A DNA stretch of 14,292 nt, taken from contig CAZYWP010000081.1 in the NCBI GenBank assembly GCA_964651495.1, positions 1 to 14,292 on the forward strand. Direction: 5' to 3'. The translations under genes and the position numbers were made by a program. A model generated the notes under the pieces. It ran no database searches and was not told the origin of the DNA. It was given only the letters and a program-made list of their open reading frames with translations. Within the stretch, counting starts at the first letter, position 1; the number at the start of each line of letters is the position of its first letter. Below are positions 7,050 to 14,248 of this stretch, in pieces. This DNA comes from CAZNVB01 sp964651495 (GTDB taxonomy: Bacteria > Acidobacteriota > Aminicenantia > Aminicenantales > UBA8522).

Positions 7050-8698
7050 AGACAAAATCATTCTGCCTGGTCTTGCACAGCCATATCCCCTATGTTCTTG
7101 CTCACGGCAGCTGGCCGCACGGAATGGACTGGCTGTTCGAAGCGGCGGCCGAAAGCTATCTTCCGCTCCTCGAGGTCTTCCTCCGGCTCCGGGATGAAGG
7201 CCGGCCGGCGCAAGTCAACATCTCCTTCACGCCGGTTCTGATGGAACAGTTGAAAAGCCCGAGCTTTGCCGCCGGTTTCAAAAACTACCTGAGAATGAAG
7301 GTCGAAATCGCCCAACAGGACCGGGCCTATTTCGAAAAAACCGGGAACCGGCCGCTTCGAGAGCTGACCACATACTGGGAGAATTGGTACATCCATCTCC
7401 TTGAATTCTTCTCGGGCTTCTGCCGCGAGGACGTCATCGCCGCATATCGTAACCTCCAGGACGAGGACCAGATTGAAGTCCTGACTTCGGCCGCCACGCA
7501 CGGCTATTTCCCGCTTCTCAGCCAGGACGACAGCATCCGCTGGCAGGTCCGCCAGGGGCGCTATGTCTACCGCCAGCACTTCGGCCGCGAGCCGCGCGGG
7601 TTCTGGCTTCCTGAATGCGCTTACCGGCCCGGCTACCCATGGAAATCCCCCTTGGGAGGCGGGGAGGCGGTGGGGCGCGCCGGGGTCGACGAAATCCTGG
7701 GTCAAGAAGGGCTGGGCTGCTTTTTTGTCGACAGCCATCTGCTCAAGGGAGGCGAGGCCAAAGGTGTCTACCTCGACCGCTTCCCCGCGCTGAGACTTCT
7801 GTGGGAAAAATTCAAGAAGGAATACCATCCCGGCCAGGAATCCGCCCAGAGCCCCTACCAGGCCTATCTTGCCTATCCATCCAGGGTCCCTTTCCTCGCC
7901 CGTGATGAAAAGTCGGGGACTCAGGTCTGGAGCGGAAAAACCGGATACCCGGGGGACGGCTGGTATCTCGAATTCCATAAAAAGCACTTCCCCGGAGGGA
8001 TGCGGTACTGGAGGATCACGTCGAGCGACGCCGACCTGGGAGCCAAACTGCCCTATGATCCCGTCAAGACGCGGGAGAGGATGGAGGAAAACGCCGGTCA
8101 TTTCGTCGACTCCCTCCAGGAATCCCTGCGTGACCGCGAAGAGGGAGTGGTGGTTTCCCTTTATGACACTGAGCTCTTCGGGCACTGGTGGTATGAGGGC
8201 CCGGAATGGCTTTATCTCGTCCTCCAGAAGCTGCACAACACTGAAATCAAGCCGAGGGGTGTCGGGGATTGCCTCGAGATCCTGCGCCCGCATCAATTGA
8301 TCTCGTTGCCCGAAGGCTCCTGGGGCAAAGGGGGATTCCACTGGATCTGGCTGAACGACGAGACCTCCTGGATCTGGGATAAGATTTACCGGATTGAACA
8401 GGAGGCCCTCCGGTTGAAAGGCCGTATCCCGGCAGGAAAGACCCGGGTTCTCAAGCAGTTCGGACGGGAAAAATTCCTGCTCGAGAGCTCGGACTGGCCG
8501 TTCCTGATCTCGACCTGGACAGCGCGTGATTATGCGGAAAACCGGGCGGCCGAGCATTTCGAACGGGCCGAAAAGCTGCTCGGCTGGCTGAGCCGAGAGC
8601 AGGACTTAAATCCGGCGGAAGTCAAGCTCCTCGAGACCTGGGAGGAGGAGGACCATCTCTTTTCCGAGGTCGTTGCCCCCGATGGAAATATCATCTGA
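7046..8698 (+). CDS. GH57 1,4-alpha-glucan branching enzyme
   Basis: This 550-residue enzyme should form alpha-1,6 branches in glycogen. It is of the GH57 type (as in Thermus thermophilus and Thermococcus kodakarensis), not the usual GH13 GlgB. Motifs are HSHIPYVL (11-18), GFWLPECAYRPG with nucleophile E190, and SLYDTELFGHWWYEGPEW with acid/base D374. The matching residues in the Thermus enzyme are E183 and D353. The C-terminal part, with KGGFHWIWLNDETSWIW and a helical end, matches the DUF1957-type domain of this subfamily. The ATG overlaps the previous stop (ATGA) and has GAGGG just upstream. An in-frame extension to 6968 lies within the previous gene and is rejected. The next gene, glgC, starts 17 bases before this one ends. 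Placement between a glucanotransferase and glgC supports a synthetic role. Confidence 0.92.
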   Translation: MKTKSFCLVLHSHIPYVLAHGSWPHGMDWLFEAAAESYLPLLEVFLRLRDEGRPAQVNISFTPVLMEQLKSPSFAAGFKNYLRMKVEIAQQDRAYFEKTGNRPLRELTTYWENWYIHLLEFFSGFCREDVIAAYRNLQDEDQIEVLTSAATHGYFPLLSQDDSIRWQVRQGRYVYRQHFGREPRGFWLPECAYRPGYPWKSPLGGGEAVGRAGVDEILGQEGLGCFFVDSHLLKGGEAKGVYLDRFPALRLLWEKFKKEYHPGQESAQSPYQAYLAYPSRVPFLARDEKSGTQVWSGKTGYPGDGWYLEFHKKHFPGGMRYWRITSSDADLGAKLPYDPVKTRERMEENAGHFVDSLQESLRDREEGVVVSLYDTELFGHWWYEGPEWLYLVLQKLHNTEIKPRGVGDCLEILRPHQLISLPEGSWGKGGFHWIWLNDETSWIWDKIYRIEQEALRLKGRIPAGKTRVLKQFGREKFLLESSDWPFLISTWTARDYAENRAAEHFERAEKLLGWLSREQDLNPAEVKLLETWEEEDHLFSEVVAPDGNII

Positions 8699-9866
8699 AA
8701 AAATTCTGGTCATGATCCTCTGCGGAGGAAAAGGGGAGAGGCTCTATCCTCTCACCAGAGACCGGGCGAAGCCGTCTGTCCCTTTCCTGGGGAGCTACCG
8801 GATCGTCGATTTCAGCCTGTCCAACTCGCTGAATTCCGGCCTGCGCAGGATCGCCCTGCTCACGCAATACAAATCCCTTTCCCTGGAAAGGCATATTCTC
8901 TATGGCTGGAATATCTTCCACGCGGAGAGCGGCGGCTATATCATTTCGCTGCCCGCCCAGGGACGGGTGGCGGACCGCTGGTATGAGGGGACGGCCGACG
9001 CCGTCTTCCAAAACATCTATACCATTCAGCAGGAAGACCCCGCGGCCGTCCTCATCCTCTCCGGCGACCACATCTACCGGGCTGACTACAGAAAGATCAT
9101 TCAATTTTTCAACGAGAAGAAGGCCGATGCCGTGATCCTGGCCAAGCTGGTAAGCCGGGCCGAGGCCGGGCGTTTTGGAGTGATGGCCGTGGACCGGAGC
9201 CAGCGCATCGGAGATTTCCTGGAGAAGCCGGAAAACCCGCCCGCCGTCCCTTGGGATAAAAAGCAGTCCCTGATCTCCATGGGTGTCTATCTCTTCCGCA
9301 CCTCGGCCCTTGTCAGGGCCCTGATCCAGGATGCCAAAAGCGCCCGGAGCGGCCACGATTTCGGCAAGGATATTATCCCCCGGCTGATCGAACGGGCGGG
9401 TGTATATGCCTACCCCTACGACGGCTACTGGGAAGACATCGGAACGATCGATGCTTACTGGCAGGCGAACATGTCCTTCCTGTCATCCACTCCGCCCTTC
9501 CATTTGAACGACCGATCCTGGCTCATCCGGACGCACAAGACCCAGTACGGCCCATCGTACCTGACGCGGGGAGATATCCGGAATTCCATCATCAGCTCGG
9601 GCTGTCGCATCCAGGGAGGGACCGTCCGTCACTCCATCCTGTCGCCCGGCGTCCAGATCGGTCCCGGCGCCGAGGTGGTCGATTCGATCATTTTTGAGGG
9701 CGCCCAGATCGGCCGGGGAGCCCGGCTGCGGCGGGCCATCGTGGATAAATTCTCCAAGGTCCCCGATTATTTCGCCATCGGCCACAATGAGAAAAAAGAC
9801 AGGGGGAATTTCATAGTCAGTGAAGCCGGGATCCGCGTCGTTCCCAAGAGCTGGGGGCTCGAGTGA
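8682..9866 (+). CDS. glgC: Glucose-1-phosphate adenylyltransferase (ADP-glucose pyrophosphorylase)
   Basis: This 394-residue cytosolic enzyme makes ADP-glucose and pyrophosphate from ATP and glucose-1-phosphate, the committing step of bacterial glycogen synthesis. The N-terminal nucleotidyltransferase domain has GGKGERLYPLT (15-25), R28-A-K30, GTADAVFQ (103-110), SGDHIY with the metal-binding Asp (127-132), FLEKP (179-183) and WEDIGT (250-255). The C-terminal third, from about residue 290, is a left-handed beta-helix of hexapeptide repeats. The length is nearer the short Bacillus-type GlgC than the roughly 430-residue enteric enzyme. The ATG at 8682 overlaps the branching enzyme by 17 bases and has GAGG 12 bases upstream; a TTG at 8673 is too close to that site. 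The histidine kinase starts at GTGA over its stop. Allosteric effectors cannot be deduced. Confidence 0.95.
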   Translation: MEISSEKILVMILCGGKGERLYPLTRDRAKPSVPFLGSYRIVDFSLSNSLNSGLRRIALLTQYKSLSLERHILYGWNIFHAESGGYIISLPAQGRVADRWYEGTADAVFQNIYTIQQEDPAAVLILSGDHIYRADYRKIIQFFNEKKADAVILAKLVSRAEAGRFGVMAVDRSQRIGDFLEKPENPPAVPWDKKQSLISMGVYLFRTSALVRALIQDAKSARSGHDFGKDIIPRLIERAGVYAYPYDGYWEDIGTIDAYWQANMSFLSSTPPFHLNDRSWLIRTHKTQYGPSYLTRGDIRNSIISSGCRIQGGTVRHSILSPGVQIGPGAEVVDSIIFEGAQIGRGARLRRAIVDKFSKVPDYFAIGHNEKKDRGNFIVSEAGIRVVPKSWGLE

Positions 9867-11218
9867 TCGAGCGATACCATCTTTTTCTTCACGAGTTCCC
9901 CCACGAGACGTCCAAAGAGCTGCAGGTCTTCTCCATCATCGCCCAGAGTTTTTTCCAGCCCTTTTCTCTGATGGATAACCTGCTCGTCATCATGACGGCG
10001 CTGACGGCCGGTCCGGGTCTCGGTTTCAACCGGGCCATGCTGTTTCTCGCTCACGGAGACCAGCTCCGGGGCGAGTTCTGGCTGGGACCCGCCTCGGCCG
10101 AGGAGGCGGATTCGATCTGGCGCGTTCTCTCGACCCCCGGGATCGGCTACTACGAGATTATTGAGCACAACCGCGCCCTCCTGACCAGCGAGTCCGATAC
10201 CCTGACCAGCAGGCTGAAAAACATATCCTATTCCCTGAGCCAGAAGAACATCCTTCTCCCGGCACTCGCCGCCTCCTCCCGGGAGATCATCCTGGTCAAA
10301 GAGGCGGCAAAAGACCCCCTTGTCGACAAGCGCTTCCTGGAGCTCATCGAGGCCGACGAGTTCCTCTGCCTCCCTCTGGTGGGCCAGAAAGAGGTCTTAG
10401 GAGAGATCATCCTGGACAACGCCATCACCCGGCTTCCCATTCAGAGCCGGAACATCGAGCTGGCCAGCATCTGCGGCCTCTTCGCAGGCAATTATATCTA
10501 CACCTCCAACCTCCAGCGGCGTATCCTGGATATGAAAAAGGTCGCGGCGATGGGCGAGATGGCCATGTTCGTCACCCATCAGCTTCGTAATCCCATGGTC
10601 ACCATCGGGGGCTTTGCCGACCAGCTTCTCGACTCCAGGACCGATGCCGCAAAAAGGAAAAGAAACCTGCAGATCATCCGGTCCGAGATCAGGCGCCTGG
10701 AAAAGATACTCCTCCGTCTGGCCCAGTTCCTGCGGGTAGAAATCAAAGAGCCCGTTCCGGCGGACATCCCGGAGATGTTCAAGCTCATCGTCGAGGCAGT
10801 CAAGCCCCGCCTGGCCGGTCGAAAGCTGAGTCTCCAGACGGATATCGAGCCGGGTTTGACCGCCCTCCTCTGCGACCCCATCTACGTCGGCGAGGCGCTG
10901 AGGAATGTCGTAGACAACGCCATCGATGCCGTCGTTTCGGAGGGCAAGATTGAACTCCGCGCCTACCGTGAGAGCGATGCCTGGGCGGTCATCTCCGTCC
11001 GGGACACGGGGAAAGGCATCCCGGACGCGGTGAAAGCAAAGATCTTTGACGCCTTCGTCTCAACCAAGGATAAAGGGATGGGGCTTGGCCTCGCTTACGT
11101 CAAGCGGGTCGTTGACGCCTGCGGCGGGAAAATCGTTGTCGAGAGCCAGGAAGGCCAGGGGACGACATTCCGCCTGTACTTTAGGACGAAACCAGGGGAA
11201 AGGGGGTCCAAACCATGA
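9863..11218 (+). CDS. Soluble GAF-domain sensor histidine kinase
   Basis: This 451-residue kinase has no transmembrane segment or signal peptide, so it senses something in the cytoplasm. Residues about 20-215 look like a GAF-type sensor domain. The dimerisation/phosphotransfer helix carries MGEMAMFVTHQLRNP with H239 as the likely phosphorylated residue. The ATP-binding domain has the N-box NVVDNAIDA (N352), a G1 box DTGKGIP and a G2 box KGMGLGLAYVK. The residue after His is Gln, where many HisKA kinases have Glu. The start is GTG at 9863, overlapping the glgC stop in GTGA, with GGGGG five bases upstream. The receiver gene begins at 11215, overlapping this stop. This coupling to glgC suggests that it controls or reports on glycogen metabolism; the ligand is unknown. 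Confidence 0.9.
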   Translation: MIERYHLFLHEFPHETSKELQVFSIIAQSFFQPFSLMDNLLVIMTALTAGPGLGFNRAMLFLAHGDQLRGEFWLGPASAEEADSIWRVLSTPGIGYYEIIEHNRALLTSESDTLTSRLKNISYSLSQKNILLPALAASSREIILVKEAAKDPLVDKRFLELIEADEFLCLPLVGQKEVLGEIILDNAITRLPIQSRNIELASICGLFAGNYIYTSNLQRRILDMKKVAAMGEMAMFVTHQLRNPMVTIGGFADQLLDSRTDAAKRKRNLQIIRSEIRRLEKILLRLAQFLRVEIKEPVPADIPEMFKLIVEAVKPRLAGRKLSLQTDIEPGLTALLCDPIYVGEALRNVVDNAIDAVVSEGKIELRAYRESDAWAVISVRDTGKGIPDAVKAKIFDAFVSTKDKGMGLGLAYVKRVVDACGGKIVVESQEGQGTTFRLYFRTKPGERGSKP

Positions 11219-11568
11219 AAAAAAGGCTGCTCATCGTCGAGGACGAAAGAAACCTCTGTCTTCTGTACAAAGAGGAACTGACCAAAGATGGATACAAAGT
11301 GACGGCGGTCCCCGACGCCGATTCCGCTTTGGAGCAGATCAAGAAGAAAGCGTTCGACCTGATCATCACCGATATCCGGATGCCCGCCAAGAACGGGATC
11401 GAGCTCATCACTCAGATCATGGCGCTGCGTAAAGATATCCCCATCATCATCAACACCGCTTACCAGAGTTACAAGCACGACTTCATGACCTGGGCAGCAG
11501 ACGCCTACATCGTCAAATCGGCATCTCTCGACGAACTCAAGGCCAAAATCAAGGAGCTGATCGGGTAG
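11215..11568 (+). CDS. Stand-alone response regulator receiver protein (CheY-like)
   Basis: This 117-residue single receiver domain has no DNA-binding or enzymatic output. Conserved residues are the acidic pair E9-D10, phosphoacceptor D53 in ITDIRMP, T81 and K101. K101 is followed by Ser instead of the usual Pro. The start has a strong AAGGGGG site 8 bases upstream and overlaps the kinase stop by four bases, so the kinase at 9863 is the obvious phosphodonor. With no output domain it must act by protein contact, either on a metabolic enzyme or as an intermediate in a phosphorelay. The GalT-like gene follows four bases after its stop. Confidence 0.93.
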   Translation: MKKRLLIVEDERNLCLLYKEELTKDGYKVTAVPDADSALEQIKKKAFDLIITDIRMPAKNGIELITQIMALRKDIPIIINTAYQSYKHDFMTWAADAYIVKSASLDELKAKIKELIG

Positions 11569-11572
11569 CCGG

Positions 11573-12592
11573 ATGACCGAACTCAGAAAAGATATCATCA
11601 GCGGACGCTGGGTCATCCTGGCGGCCGAGAGAAGCAAGCGGCCGGATGACTTCCGGCCGGCCCAACCGAGAAAAGAGGATGCGACGCCGGGATTCTGCCC
11701 CTTCTGCGAGGGCAACGAATCGAAAACCCCTCCCGAGGTCTACGCTGTGCGCCGCCGGGGGACGCGGAAAGACAGACCGGGCTGGTGGGTGAGAACGGTG
11801 GCGAACAAGTTCCCGGCTCTCAACCGCGGAACCCCCCCGGAGCGTCACGAGGACGGCATTTTTCAGTGGATGGACGGGGTTGGCGTCCACGAGGTCATCA
11901 TCGAAACGCCGACCCACGGCGCCGAACTCCCCGACCTGCCCCTCTACCACCTCCAGCACGTGCTTGAAACCTGTAAGCAGAGGGTGGTCAGCATCGAAAA
12001 AGAATTCCAGTACAAATACGTCCATGTGTTCAAAAATAAGGGTCGGGACGCCGGCGCCTCTCTCAGCCATCCCCATTCCCAGATCGTCGCCACTCCCATC
12101 ATCCCCAAGCAAGTTAACGAGGAATTATACAGCTCGGAGAGGCTGCACCGCCAGTACGGTGAGTGCATTTTCTGCCGGGTCATCCGCGATGAAACCCGGA
12201 TCGGCGACCGGCTGATTTTCCGCAATGACCATTTCTGCGTCATCGCCCCGTTTGCTCCCCGCTTTCCTTTCGAGATGCAGGTCTATCCGCTGCGCCATTC
12301 CGCCTGGTTCACAGACCTAAATAGGGGGGAAGCCGCGGCGCTCGCCCGGACGCTCCACACAGTCCTGGGAAAACTGAGGGCTATCCTGGCCGACCCGCCC
12401 TACAATTATTACATTCACCAGGGACCCAACCCCAACCTCCGTCACGAGGCCTGGGTGAACCTGCCGAAAAGTTACCACTGGCACATGGAGATCATCCCGG
12501 TTCTCAGCCGCGTGGCCGGGTTCGAGTGGGGGACCGGCTTCTACATCAATCCCGTTACGCCGGAGACTGCCGCCGGGTTCCTGCGCGGCTGA
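11573..12592 (+). CDS. GalT-family nucleotidyltransferase (galactose-1-phosphate uridylyltransferase or ADP-glucose phosphorylase)
   Basis: This 339-residue protein of the GalT branch of the HIT superfamily transfers a nucleotide between sugar phosphates through a nucleotidyl-histidine. It has a metal-binding type C42-P-F-C45, the active site H166-P-H168-S-Q170 with H168 as the nucleophile, a second C198-I-F-C201, and H302-W-H304 near the C-terminus before a FEWGTGFYINPV segment. E. coli GalT has HPHGQ; the Ser here, the divergent body and the glgC/glgA context resemble proteins related to the Arabidopsis ADP-glucose phosphorylase At5g18200. It could therefore act on ADP-glucose rather than UDP-sugars, although this is inference. 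No galK or galE is in the window. It is the last gene of the plus-strand run. The ribosome binding site is weak, so translation probably depends on coupling to the receiver gene. Confidence 0.85.
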   Translation: MTELRKDIISGRWVILAAERSKRPDDFRPAQPRKEDATPGFCPFCEGNESKTPPEVYAVRRRGTRKDRPGWWVRTVANKFPALNRGTPPERHEDGIFQWMDGVGVHEVIIETPTHGAELPDLPLYHLQHVLETCKQRVVSIEKEFQYKYVHVFKNKGRDAGASLSHPHSQIVATPIIPKQVNEELYSSERLHRQYGECIFCRVIRDETRIGDRLIFRNDHFCVIAPFAPRFPFEMQVYPLRHSAWFTDLNRGEAAALARTLHTVLGKLRAILADPPYNYYIHQGPNPNLRHEAWVNLPKSYHWHMEIIPVLSRVAGFEWGTGFYINPVTPETAAGFLRG

Positions 12593-12672
12593 TCGCCCCG
12601 GGGACGCATCATAGAGGACGCCAGGAGACCCGAGGCGGGCCCGGGGTTTCCCACAGGCTCGATGGGGGGAAG
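12593..12672. other. Convergent gap between the GalT-like gene and glgA
   Basis: Eighty GC-rich bases separate the two convergent stops. Short self-complementary runs such as CCCCGGGG (12597-12604) are present, but no stem followed by a T tract is seen on either strand. How transcription ends here is not visible. Confidence 0.5.
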
Positions 12673-14121
12673 CTAAAGAGAAGAAATCTTATTATAGAGG
12701 CGGATGTACTCGCGGGCCGACCGGTCCCAGGAAAAATCGCAGGCCATGGCCTTCTGGACGAGCGCGCGCCAGCGCTCTTTCTGGCGGAAGACCCCGACCG
12801 CGTTTTTCACGGCCGAAACCAGGGCCGGCGCGGAGTAGGCGTCAAACCGAAAGCCGTTTCCGGTTCGATTGCCCGGGTTGTATTCCTGGATGGTGTCATC
12901 GAGCCCGCCGGTCGCCCGGACAACCGGAACGGTGCCGTAACGAAGGCTGTACATCTGGGTCAGGCCGCAGGGCTCATACCGGGAAGGGATGAGGAACATA
13001 TCGCTCCCGGCGTAGATTTTATGGGAGAGGCCTTCGTCGAAGGCGATGCGGAGCCCGAGGGACCGGGGATATTTCTCCCGGGCCTCAAGCAGAGCCTTCT
13101 GAAAAACCTCTTCCCCGGTGCCCAGAATGACAAGAGCAACTCCCAGTTCGAACAGGCCGTCCAGCGCCTCACAGAGGATGTCGAATCCTTTCTGGCCGGC
13201 CAGGCGCGAAACCATCCCGATGACCGGGGTGTCCTCCTTGATGGGTTCGAGAGAAAACGCCCGGACGAGGTCCTCCCGACAGGCTTTTTTTCCGTCGATA
13301 TAGGTCGGATCAAAGGGCCTGACGATAAACTTGTCCGTCGCCGGATTCCAATCTGAATAGTCCACGCCGTTGAGGATGCCGAACAGGACTTCGCGGCGCT
13401 GGCGCAGGAGGCCGTCCAGGCGGTGGCCGAATTCGGGCGTCTGGATTTCCTGGCTGTAGCGCCGGCTGACCGTGCTGATGGCGGTGGAGTAGAGAAGCCC
13501 GGCCTTGAGATAATTGACCCGGCCGTAAAATTCCAGGTCTTCCATGTTGAAGAGAGAATCTGGCAAGCCGATCCGGCCGAGAACATCCTTCCCAAACAGG
13601 CCCTGATAGGCCAGGTTGTGGACGGTAAAAAGGGACCGGGTATAGGCGAAAAAGGGATCCTGTCCGTAGAGATGCTTCAGGAACGCCAGGGCGACGGCCG
13701 CCTGCCAGTCATGCCCGTGGATGACGTCCGGACGGAAGCTGATCCGGCGCAGGGTCTCCAGCGCCGCCCGGGAAAAAAAGGCGAAGCGTTCGCCGTTATC
13801 CGGATAGTCTCCCTGGGGAGTTCCATAAAGATAATCGCGGTCAAAGAAGCTGTCTTTCTCGATAAAATAGAAAGTGACAGCCTCGTCCTTGAATTCAAAA
13901 ACCGAGAAGCTTTCTCTCCCGCCGGGCCAGTCCAATTCCAGGTCCCGGGCGGCTGGGAGCAAGGGGAAACCCTTCTTTCTCGTTTCCCGATAAAGGGGCA
14001 GAAAAACTTTGACGTCTGCGCCCTGCCGGCCGAGAAACTTGGGCAGGGCTCCGGCGACGTCAGCCAGTCCCCCCGTCTTGGCGAAGGGGACGACTTCGGA
14101 GGCGAGAACGGCGACTTTCAT
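12673..14121 (-). CDS. glgA: Glycogen synthase (ADP-glucose type, GT5)
   Basis: This 482-residue GT-B enzyme adds glucose from ADP-glucose to the growing alpha-1,4 chain. The N-terminal signature KTGGLADV (15-22) binds the sugar nucleotide. Also seen are HGHDWQ (135-140), FTVHNLAYQG (165-174), NGVD (251-254), SRLAGQKG (305-312) and PSRYEPCGLTQ with catalytic-type E383, then the TGGLDDT block (404-410). Length and domain order are normal for bacterial GlgA. The ATG at 14121 gives the canonical N-terminus (MKVAVLASEVVPFAKTGGLADV pattern), but there is no Shine-Dalgarno site, and a near-consensus -10 box ends only 8 bases upstream, so the message is predicted to be leaderless. It lies opposite to the GH57/glgC run and converges on it, so synthesis genes are split between two transcription units. 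Confidence 0.95.
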   Translation of the reverse strand: MKVAVLASEVVPFAKTGGLADVAGALPKFLGRQGADVKVFLPLYRETRKKGFPLLPAARDLELDWPGGRESFSVFEFKDEAVTFYFIEKDSFFDRDYLYGTPQGDYPDNGERFAFFSRAALETLRRISFRPDVIHGHDWQAAVALAFLKHLYGQDPFFAYTRSLFTVHNLAYQGLFGKDVLGRIGLPDSLFNMEDLEFYGRVNYLKAGLLYSTAISTVSRRYSQEIQTPEFGHRLDGLLRQRREVLFGILNGVDYSDWNPATDKFIVRPFDPTYIDGKKACREDLVRAFSLEPIKEDTPVIGMVSRLAGQKGFDILCEALDGLFELGVALVILGTGEEVFQKALLEAREKYPRSLGLRIAFDEGLSHKIYAGSDMFLIPSRYEPCGLTQMYSLRYGTVPVVRATGGLDDTIQEYNPGNRTGNGFRFDAYSAPALVSAVKNAVGVFRQKERWRALVQKAMACDFSWDRSAREYIRLYNKISSL

Positions 14122-14122
14122 G

Positions 14123-14146
14123 GGGCCGTATTATAGCATACGGCCC
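14123..14146 (-). promoter_or_regulatory. glgA promoter inside a perfect palindrome
   Basis: On the minus strand, TGCTATAAT (14138-14130) is a perfect extended -10; the first ATG base is at 14121. Initiation is predicted at about 14123-14121, so the transcript would be almost leaderless. The box lies within a perfect 9-base inverted repeat (GGGCCGTAT, 6-base loop, ATACGGCCC). No good -35 is seen; TTATGG upstream is a poor match at long spacing. The palindrome may be an operator, or may be coincidental with an extended -10 promoter. Confidence 0.6.
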
Positions 14147-14223
14147 GGAGTTTTCCATAACTCCATGAGCCCGACTTGTGATTCTAATGGTCGCGGGAAG
14201 CCGTCCTCATCCCCCGGACCCCA

Positions 14224-14248
14224 GGGGAACCAGTCCCGTCGGTTCCCC
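14224..14248. other. Perfect 8-base-pair hairpin in the glgA-side leader region
   Basis: GGGGAACC (14224-14231) pairs perfectly with GGTTCCCC (14241-14248) around a 9-base loop. It lies directly inside the right copy of the terminal repeat and occupies the same place as the hairpin at 64-86 beside the left copy. There is no T tract in either direction. Confidence 0.5.

Noticed and set aside
7058..8557. Long minus-strand open frame antisense to the branching enzyme
   Set aside because: It is an artefact of GC-rich codon use opposite a clear GH57 gene. It has no recognisable domains and no ribosome binding site logic. The same holds for other long antisense frames, such as 2713-3780, 4412-5110 and 12526-13356.
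12593..12672. Bidirectional terminator between the GalT-like gene and glgA
   Set aside because: GC-rich self-complementary runs exist, but no stem with a following T tract was found on either strand.
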